A DNA stretch of 64,000 nt from Ursus arctos (Eukaryota; Chordata; Mammalia; Carnivora; Ursidae), in the NCBI RefSeq assembly GCF_023065955.2, contig NW_026622963.1, positions 10,795,001 through 10,859,000 on the forward strand. Reading direction: 5' to 3'. A program made the translations under genes and the position numbers. Shown in pieces: positions 1 to 10,325 of this stretch (positions are counted from its first letter, which is position 1; each line of letters starts with the position of its first letter). The notes below the pieces were generated by a model. It made no database searches, was not told the DNA's origin, and saw only the letters and a program-made list of their open reading frames with translations.

Positions 1-1990
1 TTAACCCAAAGGTTGGCAGAACTTGCCTCAGTGCTTCCCAGGGGACAGTTACCCCTGAGGACACAGCAGATCCCCCACCCCAAAGCCTCTGAGAGAGGAT
101 TCTCTGTGACTGCTTTGGGAAGCCTGGTCCCCTGGTTCCCAGGGTTCCACCAAGCCTGGCTTTGTCCCAGGGGTGTCTTCAACATCTCCCCCCACCTCCA
201 ACCAAGCCCCCTCCCCCAGTACACCCGGTACCTCTGCAGGGTGCTGCGCCGCGCTCTGACTTCCAGCGAACCTGGCCATGGTTCAAAGCCAGCCGAGCCT
301 TAGGGTGCACGTGGACAGGGACTGAAACCAGCATCAGCCCTTGTACACGAGGAACTTCCCAAGTTTGCCCGTACGATAGAAGTCTTTCTAACAGCCTCAG
401 GGAAGCTGTGTGGTACCCAGATTTTTGCAGGAGGGGGTGGAGGGGAGGTGGTATAATCCACTACAGCCAAATCTTAATTCTTGGAAAAAATGAGGAATCA
501 CAGGGGCATTTATGGACATTAGGGGCTTTCCCCTCTGGTCGCCTGCCAGAGCCTGCTGTTATCTTGAGGGGCTGCCTCTTCTCCCTGTTCCCTGTGTTGT
601 CCCACAGGAGCGCACGACATTTAAGGTGATAATTGCCAAAGTAAAGTGCCAATAAGTTCAAAATATAAATGTATAATTCAGCTTGCAGCTTGCTCTCATT
701 TGTGGCTCCGAGGCCCTGTTGGAGCCCCCCACCTCCCAGTTGTCAATCCAGGGCAGACAAGTAGGGGGCCCTGGGGCCTTTCTAAAGCTGATCCCAGACC
801 TGAGCCATGGGTAAAGCTCTGAGGATGCCCCGGCCTTTGTTCCAAAGTCAATTTCAAGCCCTTGAACGTAGGCCAAGGCCACAACTGTCATGGAGATGCT
901 ACCACTTGCCTCTACTCACGCCTCCCTTCTCCAGGTGGGAATTGTCCTGCTGATGGATCATGCTACAGAGCCTGAAACTTCCCCCTTTTCCTTTTGTGTA
1001 GGGAACCCTTGAAATGGGGATTGATATAGTTTGTCTCCCACTGGAATCCCAGTTATTTAAGGGCTCCCAAATGGAGCTTGGTTCTCTCACTCAGAAAGTC
1101 ATCCAAACATGCTCTCAAACCAAATACGGCCAGGTCAGTGCCCCAGTGGCCAATGGGAGTGCAGCAGGATAGGCAGGGTTGTGCTGCACTAACAGGTTCT
1201 CTGGGAACTCTTGGTGATTTAGTATAATGAAGATTCCCGTGTACTTTCTTCCTTTATTTACAGTATGACCTCACATTATGTGTCCAATGTCAGAAGTAGG
1301 GAGGGTGGTGGACTCTGGTCCATACAGTCATGCAGGGACCCAGGCTCCCAGAAGCTCCACCATCTTGTAGCTGCCCCATCTGGAGCACGTGGTCTCCTTC
1401 AGTCACTGTGGCAAAGAAGAGGAAATGGTAGAGTCACACTCTGCTGTTAAATGCCTTGGACCAGTGATGACACACGTCACTTTTGTTCACAGTCCGTTGG
1501 CCGTAACTTCTCATAGAGCCTCAACTAACTGTAAGGGGGCTTAGGAAAGGAGACATCGTGCTGGGATGGGGAGGGCATGGATGAAATGCGCCCAGACATT
1601 CAGCGACACGTAAAGTCCTCTGTCCAAGGGGTGTTATGGGACTACTCTCACAGCCAGGGTTTCAGAAGAGCCAAGGCCATGACTTGCTGTTCATTGTCTC
1701 TGCCTGCGGTGGCTGAGGTTGGGGAAGCTCACAGTGTCTGGGAGGGCCTGATGGGAGAAGCTCTGAAGAAGAGTCTGTACAGATAAATGGGCCCTGTGGC
1801 AGGCCCAGGTCCAGGGCCTCCACCCACCAGGCTTGGGTTTGACTCAGCCTCTCCCCGCCGACCCCACTGACTGCTTCCAGTACCAATACCATCCCCAAAA
1901 ATGAATTTCTCAAGAGGAGAAGCAGGAATGAGAGTGAGGATGAGTTCGGTTTTGGAGGGAGAAAATCCAAGAGGAGACATCCTGAAGCCC
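1..1990. other. No gene seen
   Basis: Unique-looking DNA of ordinary composition. No convincing exon, repeat family or regulatory cluster was recognised; open frames are short and lack family resemblance. Confidence 0.6.
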
Positions 1991-1992
1991 CT

Positions 1993-2372
1993 GTGTCAGT
2001 CCGTTGGGCTGTCCTAACAAAATCCCACAGGCTGGGTGGCTGATAAACAGCAGAAGTTTATCTCTCACAGTTCTGGAGGCTGGGAAGTCCACGATCAAGG
2101 TGCCGGCAGATTTGGTGTGTAGTGAGGGCTCACTTCCTGGTTCACAGACCGCCATCTTTTCGCCGTGCCCTCATATGGCACGATGGATGACGGATCTCTC
2201 CGGGGCCTCTTTTGTAAGGGTGCTAATCCCAATCATGAGACTCATGAAACCTTTATGACCTACTACCCTCCCCCAGAGCCTCACCTCCAAATACCATTAC
2301 TTTGGGCTTCGGTTTCAACATACGAATTTCGGGGCAGAGGGGACACAAACAGTCTCACATTGGGTGTGAGCC
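1993..2372 (-). mobile_element. MaLR-type LTR (MLT1/MST-like), antisense
   Basis: The + strand shows the typical reversed 3' end (gctgtcctaacaaaatccc, ggctgggtggctgataaac, cacagttctggaggctggga) followed by the rest of the LTR, ending near gggacacaaacagtctc. This agrees with an ERVL-MaLR solitary LTR from memory of the family. Only an LTR is present; no retroviral reading frame survives. Confidence 0.75.
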
Positions 2373-2489
2373 CAAGCCCAAGAGCGTGCCCTCACCGTGA
2401 GAGAGAGCCGGAAGATACTGCCTTTCTTCCAGAGGCTTTCATTCCTTCAGCCAGTGTGGCTGCTGTGGGCCATGGGACGTACTGATTAC

Positions 2490-2725
2490 AACTGTGGGGT
2501 CTGATTCCAGAACACCTAGGATTGAAGTTTGGCTTGGCCCCTTATCAGCATATGTGACCTTGGGCTAGTACTTCCCTCTGCCTCAGCTTTCTCCTCTTAA
2601 AATGGGGATATTGATGTATCTATCTCTCTCAGGGTACGTGTGAACATTAAATGAGTTAGTATTTATGAAGTACTCAAAACAGTGCTGGGCACGTGATAAG
2701 TACTCTATAAATGTTAAGTATCACC
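2490..2725 (+). mobile_element. MIR SINE
   Basis: The MIR order is visible: ggtctgattccagaacacc, atgtgaccttgggctagta, cctcagctttctcctctt, aaaatggggatattgatg, catt-aaatgagttagta, acagtgctgggcacgtga and taagtactctataaatg. Confidence 0.8.
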
Positions 2726-2798
2726 ACTGCAGCTGCCACCACCATCGTCACCATCATCACCATCGCCATCAACGCCATCGTCGTCGCCACCATCATCC
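2722..2798. repeat. Imperfect CAC/CAT trinucleotide tract
   Basis: Mixed CAC, CAT and CGC triplets next to the MIR end. A frame through it would read runs of His and Arg, but it is low-complexity DNA. Confidence 0.85.
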
Positions 2799-2929
2799 AG
2801 TACCAGATACTGTGCTAGGCGTTGGGGGAGTAGATGTCAAGGTCCCTGCTTTCACATATGGTTGGGGAAATGGCAAATGAACAGATAAATAATTAAATTA
2901 TGATGATAATTTCAAATAGAGATGGTACG

Positions 2930-3690
2930 AAAACAATAAATCAGGTACATGAAAAATTAAAACCGGGGAGCCACCACTGCATGTTGATTACACTGACATC
3001 TACAAAACTGGCAATACCAAGTCCAGGTCAGGACACAGAGCAGTTGGAACTCTCGTGTGTTGCTGGTGGGAATGCAAGATGGCGCAGCCGCTTTAGAAAA
3101 CAGTTTGGCAAAAAGCAAACAAACGAAAACAAACAAAAAAGCCCCAAACCACTTTGGCAGTTTCTTATAAAGTTAAAAATATGTTTACCATGTAACCCAT
3201 CAATCCTACCGCTAGGTATTTACCCAAGAGAAGTAACAGCTTATGTTCACGTATTCTTAGTCGCCACAACCTGGGAACAGCCCAAATGTCCTTCAGCTAG
3301 TAAATAGATGAACAATTGACTACTACTCAGCAATAAAGAAAGAATGAAACTGGGAACAACAAAGAAACAACGAAGGTAAATTGCAAATGCATTATATGCT
3401 AAATGAATAAAACCAGACTCAAAAGGCTACATGTAGATGATTTCATTTGTCTGACATTCTGGAAAAGGCAAAGCTATAGAGACAGAAAAGAGATCAGTGG
3501 TTCTTAGGCACTGGGGTTGGCGGCGAGTTGGCTACAAAGGGACAGCACGTGGAGATTTCTGATAGAATTGTTCTCTGTCTTGATTGTGGTAGTGGTTACA
3601 CGGCTGTGTGCAACTGTCAAAACTCCTAGAACTGTGCACTAGAAAGGGTGAATTTTACTCTAGGTAAATCGTAGCTCAATTAACCTGCCT
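2930..3690 (+). mobile_element. L1M-type LINE 3' end fragment, sense
   Basis: Degenerate L1 ORF2 end and 3' UTR are recognisable in order: gttgctggtgggaatgcaag, tttagaaaacagtttggc, cccaaatgtccttcagc, then agagacagaaaagagatcag, agtggtgg-type bases and gaactgtgcactagaaagg. The reading frame is broken by stops, so it is an old inactive copy. A short (CAAA)-rich run at 3110-3140 lies within it. Confidence 0.8.
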
Positions 3691-3699
3691 GGAAAAAAA

Positions 3700-4300
3700 G
3701 CTCTCGGTGAGATTGTTGAGACAGGGAAACCTGAATGACAGATCAGTCAATCAGGGTCGTGTCACATGGGTAAGGAGGGCCTCCTGCACACGGAGGTCAA
3801 GGAGGGCTTTCTGAGGTGGCTTGAGCTGAACCTGGATCAGGAGAAGGAGCCAGGCCTGTGAGGATCAAGAGGAGGTGGGGGCTGGGCAGAGGGAGCAGCG
3901 GGGGGCCGGTGTGGCTGGTGCTGAGTGAGGGAGGAGGCGGGGCGGGGGGGGTGGAGGGGGGACACCCCTGGGGTGCGTATATAGAGGGTGTTGGAAACTC
4001 TCATGTGGGTCAGGCAGCCCAGGCAGAGAGAGGAGGGGAGGACGGGAAACAGCAGCTTGTGACCACGTGTAGGAGGAGGACCACGTGATGGAGGGGTGCC
4101 CTGAAAATGAGGAGAGGGGTCAGGGAGCCTTCACAGGGAGGCGTGGTCAGCCAGCCAGAGACCCGCAGGCTGGGCCAGGGGACTGGCATGGATGGTGGGG
4201 GGGTCCTTCCGGGACCTTGCAGGGGGTGTTGTGGGTGGTGGGGAGGTAGAAGCCAGACATCCTGGGTTGAATAGCAGAAGCCCATCTTAGTTGCACTAAC
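3700..4300. other. No gene seen, purine-rich tract
   Basis: The first part resembles an old LINE-type remnant (gaggtcaaggagggctttct). The 3860-4000 stretch is G-rich on the + strand. The region ends at the acceptor of the candidate exon at 4322. Confidence 0.5.
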
Positions 4301-4321
4301 CTTCCTGCTCTTCCACTGCAG

Positions 4322-4407
4322 TGCATGCTGGGACCGCGACCGACAGGCAGCTGCTCCCCGGGCCCCCAGAGGCTGATCTGTTTGCCTCCCGGCGCCGTCT
4401 GACCCAG
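4322..4407 (+). other. Candidate 86 bp non-coding exon (possible upstream LINGO1 5' exon)
   Basis: A textbook acceptor comes first: a branch-like ctaac at 4296-4300, a pyrimidine tract and ccactgcag ending at 4321. After 86 bp comes a strong donor, CAG|gtaggg, at 4408. The segment is richer in CpG than its flanks (gggaccgcgaccg, ggcgccg). A short ORF of 25 codons runs from 4325 to 4402. It is on the same strand as LINGO1, but 45 kb upstream of the CpG island, so assignment to LINGO1 is inference. It could belong to a lncRNA or be a chance pair of splice signals. Confidence 0.4.
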
Positions 4408-4984
4408 GTAGGGGAAGAGCAAGGGGGGCCCACTGCCTCTTGCCTCTGCTTTGGGTGGGAGGGCTCTGGGAGCCAGGAGGAGGATGGGCCTCTGTGAATG
4501 AGCCCCTGCCAGGGACGATGGTGTGGGAAACAGGTGGGGTTTGAAGGCTCTGGCCACAGCGGGGCCTCCTGGGGGTTCTGGGGGCACCGAGAGGCCCGAG
4601 GACATATAATTCTGCCAGCGCAGTTGTTCTCTGACATGCTCGCTATCTGCGGTCTGTCCGGCACCCTCTCCCTGCACACACTTGCTACGTACTCGGGCTG
4701 TGGTAGCTTCTGCAACTCTGGGGCTCCCTTTGCTGTCACTCTGGCTTTTCTCTGCCAGAGTCCCTGCACAGCCTTATGTGTGTGCTTCCATAAGGGACGG
4801 CTCTTACTCTGGAAGGCCCCTGCTCTCTGCAGGCCTCCCCCAGGGCAGACGTGCTCCTCCGGGCACCAGGAGCAGCCCAGCTCACTTTCAATCCATTCGG
4901 CGTTTCTCTGCTGCTCCTGGGCACCCCAGGTAGAGGTTTTCTGCTTAGGGCCAAGTGCCCCAAAGGTGGGGTTGTGGGCTAGGC

Positions 4985-5105
4985 TTGCCAGAAAAATTTA
5001 CAGGATGTCCAGTTAAATTAGAGCTTCAGACAGATAACAAATCATTTTTTAGCATAAGTATATCTCCAGTACTGCCTCGGATATACAATTTTTGCTAAGT
5101 CTGAA
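4985..5105. mobile_element. Palindrome-type old repeat fragment
   Basis: The text gccagaaaaatttacagg, atgtccagttaaattaga and ttttttagcataagtata resembles half of a common palindromic mammalian repeat. The family name is uncertain. Confidence 0.4.
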
Positions 5106-5689
5106 GCCCTAGTCCCCCTCTTCTCCTGACAAGTCCTCCCTGCTGGGCCCACCTTGGCCCCCTTAGATCAGCTGCCTCTAGTCCCTATGATGGATGTCCT
5201 GGAGCTGGGGGGGGCAGGCAGGCCTGCTCAGGTCACAGTCAGTGGACATCTCCTGATCTCCCAGGTCCCAAAGGCCAACCCTGGGGCAGAGCCCTGGAGG
5301 TTCCCACTGGAGGCTGTTGAGAGTGTTCTTAGGGTCCCTGCCCTCCTCCGTGTGGCTCTCTGACAGCAGAGTCTGGGCTGAGGAGGTCATGGGGTGGGGC
5401 CGGATGGGCCTCTGTGCCCATGAACAGAGCTGTGAGACAGGCCTGAAACTGTGAAAAGAGCCAAGAATAGAAAATTGTTTCACGAGCTTGGAACCCAGAG
5501 TGCTTGGGGTGCGGGGGGTAGGTGGGGGGTAACAGGGATAAGACAGGACAGACAATGGAGGGCTTGGACTGTCCTATTTCTGCATCTTGCCACACTGGGG
5601 AGACAGGGGAAGTGTTTTCATGGCAAGTGGAGTCATTTTTTTCTGACCAGTAAGGTAATGTTCTCTATATGTCCTCTACCTATCTGTCT

Positions 5690-6400
5690 ATCTAATAACC
5701 CAAAAGTATTTAAAGCATGCAGTTTGAACACTTCCCATAATCTCTTCCTCCCCAGAACTAAACACTGCTAACTAGTTCAATATATCTCCCTCCAGACTCT
5801 TTTTCTGTACACTTAGAAACATATTTTAAAAGCAAAAAACATGGGCTCCTCCTAGTTACAGCGCTCTGTCACGAGCTTTCACCTAACATACTGTAAAGAT
5901 CATTGCAGAGTTCTTCCCTACCCTTTTATGCCCATTGTTTGGGGGGGGGGGTCTTTAAATTATGTGTCAGTGGTCAATCCTATCGGTGGCCATTCAGATT
6001 GTTGCGAATGGGTGGCTGTTTCTAAACCTCCCTCGGGGACCCTCCCCGCTGCTACCTCTGTGTGCACTTGCGTTATGGGTCCTTCGGGAATGTTTCTGAG
6101 AGTGGACCGGCTGGGTCAGAGGGCACACACCTTTCCAGGTGTGGTCTGTACAGCCAGGTCAGCCTCCAGAAGGTTGTGTCGACTTCCCACGCGCAGGAGG
6201 CCGCGTGCCCTCATCCTTGCCAGCCGTGGGCGTCAGCAGTCACGTACATCTCCGCTGATCTGTTAGGTACAATGGCTTTTCTTCTGCATTTCTTTGATGA
6301 CGAACGAGGTTGAGCATACCTGTACATGTTTGCTGGCCGTTTTCATTTCTTCGCTTGCGAATTGCCTGTTGATGTCACGTCCTCAGCTCGTTTGTCTGTT
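5690..6400 (-). mobile_element. L1M-type LINE fragment, antisense
   Basis: The order on the + strand fits a reversed L1M 3' region: ccggctgggtcagagggcac, ttccaggtgtggtctgtaca, cgaggttgagcatacctgta and catttcttcgcttgcgaatt match common old L1 text at high divergence. A G run (5940-5950) lies inside. There is no intact frame. Confidence 0.6.
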
Positions 6401-6564
6401 CATCTGTCCATGCATTCAGCAGGCATTTATCGAGCACCTACGATGTGTGGGGCACTGCTTTGGTCAGGGACCCAACAGTGAACGAAACCGACCACAAAGA
6501 CCTGCTCCCTGGAACTTGGGCTCTAGTGGAGAATTAGCCAAGAGAAAGGGAACAACGAGTAAAA

Positions 6565-6566
<2 letters not shown>

Positions 6567-6612
<46 letters not shown>
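6567..6612. repeat. GT dinucleotide microsatellite (23 units)
   Basis: An uninterrupted run of GT, 46 bp long, inside the ancient LINE-like repeat. Runs of this length are usually length-polymorphic. Confidence 0.98.
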
Positions 6613-6613
<1 letters not shown>

Positions 6614-6673
6614 GAGTGGTAAGCGCGAAGGAGGGAAAAATTAAGCAGGGCAGGGGATGAGAAGTGTTGGGAT

Positions 6674-6882
6674 CTGGGGCGCCTGGGTGGCGCAGTCGTT
6701 GAGCGTCTGCCTTCAGCTCAGGGCGTGATCCCGGCGTTATGGGATCGAGCCCCGCATCAGGCTTCTCTGCTATGAGCCTGCTTCTTCCTCTCCCACTCCC
6801 CCTGCTTGTGTTCCCTCTCTCGCTGGCTGTCTCTATCTCTGTTAAAAATAAATAAATAAAATCTTAAAAAAAAAAAAAAAGA
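6674..6882 (+). mobile_element. CAN-SINE, full length, 14 bp target-site duplication
   Basis: The element starts ggggcgcctgggtggcgcag and keeps recognisable tRNA-derived A and B boxes (B box gggatcgagccc). A pyrimidine-rich tail with ctctctcgctggctgtctct follows, then AATAAATAAA and an A run. It is flanked by perfect 14 bp direct repeats (agaagtgttgggat) at 6660-6673 and 6883-6896, so it is a fairly recent retrotransposition by L1 machinery. The tail type is the one I associate with bears and pinnipeds. It interrupts an older LINE-like repeat. Confidence 0.95.
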
Positions 6883-7443
6883 AGAAGTGTTGGGATGTGG
6901 TAGTCAGGATGGCTTCACTGGGACATGGTGTTGCAGCAAGCGCTGGCCGGAAGTGAGGGGGTGAGGCACAGGCATGGGAGCCTGAGTGTCAGGCGGGCGG
7001 GGTCTGCTTGGGGCTCAGTGAGAAGGTCAGAGTGGCTGGGACATGGGGAGTGAGAGAGAGTGGGAGGTATGGCCAGAGAGGGCTCAGGAGCAGATCACAA
7101 TCACACAGGGCCACATGGGCCACCCTGAAGACTTGGTTTTCACTCAGAATGAAGCAGGGAGCCATGGAAGGTTCTGAGTAGTGACATGATGTGATCTGAA
7201 TTTCATTTTAACCAGAGCCCCCTGGCTGCTGTGAAGGGGGCCAGGGAAGCAGGGAGATCAGTCAGTAGGCTGTTGTAATGATCCAGGGAAGAGACAGTGC
7301 GGGCTTGGAGCAGGGGGGCTTGATGGCGGTGGGGAGAAGTGTGTAGGTTCTGGGTGCGTGCTAATGGTAGAGCCAGTAGGACTCGCTGACAGATTGGATG
7401 AGGTGGAGTGAGTGTGTGAGACAGAGAGGGAGCCAAGGATGAC

Positions 7444-7824
7444 TGCCTTAGTCATCTCGGGCTGCCATAACCAAACACCATAGGCTTGAGTGGTTTAAAC
7501 AACACACACGTATTCCTCACACTTCCGGAGACCGGGACGTCCAAGATCAGGGTGCTGGCAGACCCTTCTGCGAGGACCCTCTGCTTGGCTCGCACGCAGC
7601 CACCATCTCACCCTGTGCTCCCACGACCTCTAACTTCTTCACCCGCAGCGAGCCCTGGTGTCTCTTCCTCTTCTTAGAAGGACTCTAATCTCATCAAGAG
7701 GCCCCACCCTCATGACCTCATCTCATCCTAATCACCTCCCAAAGGCCCCACCTCCCAGGACCACATTATGGGTTAGGGCTTCAGCTGATGAATCTTGAGG
7801 GGCACAAACATTCAGTCCATAACA
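7444..7824 (-). mobile_element. MaLR-type LTR (MLT1/MST-like), antisense, nearly complete
   Basis: It begins tgccttagtcatctcgggctgcc and ends attcagtccataaca, the two expected termini of an MLT1/MST-type LTR read in reverse. The flanks atgac (7439-7443) and gtgac (7825-7829) are a plausible decayed 5 bp target duplication. It is a solitary LTR with no coding remnant, and it splits the older LINE-like repeat that surrounds it. Confidence 0.8.
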
Positions 7825-8579
7825 GTGACTCAAAGGGTTTGGGCCCAAGTAGCTAGAGGGCTGGGGCTGCCAGCAACAGAGACTGGACAGAGAATAAGGA
7901 GGAGTGAGTTTGGTGTAGGGGAGGAGAGGAGCTCACCTGTGGACAGGACTGGCCACATAATGTGTGGGGCCTGGAGCAAAATGAAAACGGGTGGCCCTCT
8001 GTTTAAAAAAATTATTAAGAATTGCAAAGTGGTAACAGTAGGGCATTAAACCAAGAGCATGAAACCACACTCAGGGGCCTTGTGTGACTGCCCAGTGGGC
8101 ACACCAGTGAGCAGGCCCTGGCTGGGGACATGCAAAGTGTGACATGCCCCCAGATGTCCAAGAAGGGTGGAGTTGAGAGTCGGATGTGTGAGGCTGGAGT
8201 TCAGGGGATTGGTCTGCGCTAGAGACACAAATCTGGGATTATCAGCATAAAAGGAGTATTTCAAGCCTTGAGATTGGTTGAGAGCATCAAGGTAGTGGCA
8301 CCAAAGACTTGGTCCTGGCGCCTCGTTCAGCTAGAAGTTTGGGAGCTGAGGAGGAACCAAAAAGGTGAGTAAGAAAGAGCGACCAGAGAGGTGGAGGAGA
8401 ACCAGGCAGGTATGAGGTCCTGGAAGCCAAAGGCAAGACATGCTTCAAGCATGAGGTCGAGTAAACGCAGAGCGAACATTGATCACGCATTAGCCGCGGG
8501 AATCACAGACGACCTTGGTTTCAGTGATTGGGGGAGGGGGGCGGGTGTGTGAAATGCATCTCACTGACTTGCAGGAACG

Positions 8580-8945
8580 AATTGATTTATAAGAGGTTAA
8601 GGGATTTAACCCTTTATCTGTCATATGTTACAAATCTTTTTTCACAGTTTTGTGGGGGGTTTTGTCATTTAAGTTTATAGAGCTTTTTTTAACCCCTTAC
8701 GTGTTGAAAACTGTCCCGTGGTCAGGTTGGCCACTCCTGACCTTTACAGTTTCTGGCCTTCCCCAACTGCGAAGTATTGAAAATGGTGTCTTACATTGTT
8801 TTCTAGTTGTTTATGAGATTTAAAAATATTTAAATCTGTAGTTCATCTGGAATGTTTTTATGTATGTGGTTTGAGGTAGGGATCCAAGTGTTTTTCCCCA
8901 AGTGACCAGCCAGTTGCTCTGACACCTCACTGAGTAAGCTTTCCT
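8580..8945 (-). mobile_element. Old L1-type fragment, antisense
   Basis: The + strand carries ttcatctggaatgtttttat, ggtttgaggtagggatcc, aagtgaccagccagttgctc and ctcactgagtaa, a diverged form of the common reversed L1 ORF2-end text. No frame survives. Confidence 0.55.
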
Positions 8946-9164
8946 CCCTGCTCTGCAGCTCCGTGGCCATCATTCGATCCCACTGATCTGTGCCTGAGGA
9001 GACATTTGGGAAGTGGAGAGAATGGAGGCTTGGTCATTGATGGGGGGTGGAGTGTGGGGAGCAGGAGGGGAAGCTGACATGCTTGCCTTCAGTGAGGGAA
9101 GAGGCAAAGGGAAGTTAGGGAGGATGGGAGCTCTCAAGTATGGAGGGCCTCCTGTGTGCCCTCA

Positions 9165-9300
9165 CACTTCTGCAAGGGTGGTATTCTGTATCCCCATTTG
9201 CAGATGAGGAAACTGAGGCTCTGTGAGCGTTCATCACATGTCCAATGGCATCAGCTCTTAGGAGGTGGAGCTGAGACTGGGAGGCAGCTCTCTGCAACCA
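9165..9300 (-). mobile_element. MIR SINE, antisense
   Basis: Reversed MIR core with ccccatttgcagatgagg and aaactgaggctctgtgag, followed by a diverged ggtggagctgagactggga segment. Confidence 0.65.
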
Positions 9301-10040
9301 CGCCTGTGATCTGTCCACCCAGGTGAAGGGAGAGGCAAAGGGGAGCGGTTTCCAGGAAGGCTGGAAGGGCTCCAGGCACAAAATACACCCCCCACCCCAC
9401 TCTGCTTCCCTGTCTGCCATTTGGCTGGGTCTTGAAGGTTTTCCCATTTTGAAGAGGAACCTGTTAAAACCAGAACACTCCTGGCAGGGAATCACACGTT
9501 AAGTTTACAGCTAACATCTTAATTATCAGTTAACACCTCTGCAGGGATTAGCTGACAGCCAGCTGAGGACACTGAATGGGGGCCGGTGTGATGTGTATCT
9601 GGGCTGGGAAAGGCCAGGAAGGGGGAGGGGTGATAGAGGAGGAGGCATGTACCCAGCAATTCACAGCTTTCTTCTGGGCCCTTGGGAAAGAGAGGGAGGT
9701 GGTGCTGGATCCAGGTGGTGGTGGAGGGGGCAGGGGAGTGGCAGCTACTCTGTGGAGCCTGGGGCTAGGGCTCATAGAGGAGCTGACATCTGTTAGACAC
9801 TTGCTGTGTCCTGGTATCAGAGGATTGTCACATTCTCAGTCTTGGCCTTGAGAACGTCAGGAAATCAGCCACCCATTAGCTACCTTGGGCACCAGTTGCC
9901 AGCAGTCACTCAGAGCTGGGACTTGCCTCTGACACCCATAGACCAAATCTGTCACCTAGCCCTGAGGAGTAGTCATAGGAGAGAGGCTGAGGTGTCTGGA
10001 ACCTCTTCTAGTTCTTTGAGGGCCAGTCTACTCTGCTAGG

Positions 10041-10325
10041 GTCAGGGCTAGGTGTGAGCAGAGTCAGGGCTCAGTGTGTGACCAGGGTCAGGGCTCAATG
10101 TGTGACAATGGTCAATGCTCAGGGGGTGAGCAAGGTCAGGTCTCAGTGAGTAACCAGGGTCAGGACTTGGTGTGTGACCAGGATCAGGGCTCAGTGAGTG
10201 ACCAGTGTTGGAGCTCACTGTGTGATCCGGGTCAGGACTCAGTGTGTGACCAAGGTCAGGGTACAGTGAGTGACCAGGATTAGGGCTTAGTGTGAGAGCA
10301 GGGTCAGGACTCAGTGTGAGGCCCC
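10041..10325 (+). repeat. 24 bp minisatellite, about 12 copies
   Basis: Copies begin at 10041, 10063, then every 24 bp at 10087, 10111, 10135, 10159, 10183, 10207, 10231, 10255, 10279 and 10303. The unit is of the gtcagggctcagtgtgtgac type ending cagg or caag. Copies differ by a few bases each. As the period is a multiple of three, a frame stays open from 10074 to 10283 and would encode an eight-residue repeat (CDQGQGSV type). I see no sign that this is a gene. Confidence 0.95.

Larger units (their letters stand above)
6405..8500 (+). mobile_element. Ancient LINE-like repeat, split by a SINE and an LTR
   Basis: Text typical of a very common old mammalian repeat runs through this stretch. It starts with catttatcgagcacctacg at about 6424 and includes gaagccatggaag-type bases near 7160, ccctggctgctgtgaagg at about 7219, gtaatgatccaggg at 7276 and ctggagttcaggggattgg at 8193. 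It ends with a tcctggaagccaaaggc stretch at about 8418. The CAN-SINE (6674-6882) and the MaLR LTR (7444-7824) are inserted into it, and the GT repeat (6567-6612) has grown in it. I cannot name the family with certainty (old L1 or L2 type). Confidence 0.55.

Noticed and set aside
2665..2880. His-rich small protein
   Set aside because: The His/Arg run comes from a CAC/CAT trinucleotide tract at the end of a MIR; it is low-complexity DNA.
2930..3307. 135-codon frame as a coding gene
   Set aside because: It lies in the degenerate L1M 3' end and its peptide is a relic of L1 sequence.
3970..3990. TATA-like gcgtatatagagg
   Set aside because: Isolated in a G-rich tract with no downstream exon of fitting length or CpG context.
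10074..10283. Repetitive CDQGQGSV-type protein
   Set aside because: The frame is open only because the minisatellite period is 24 bp. No promoter, splice signals or homologue is visible.
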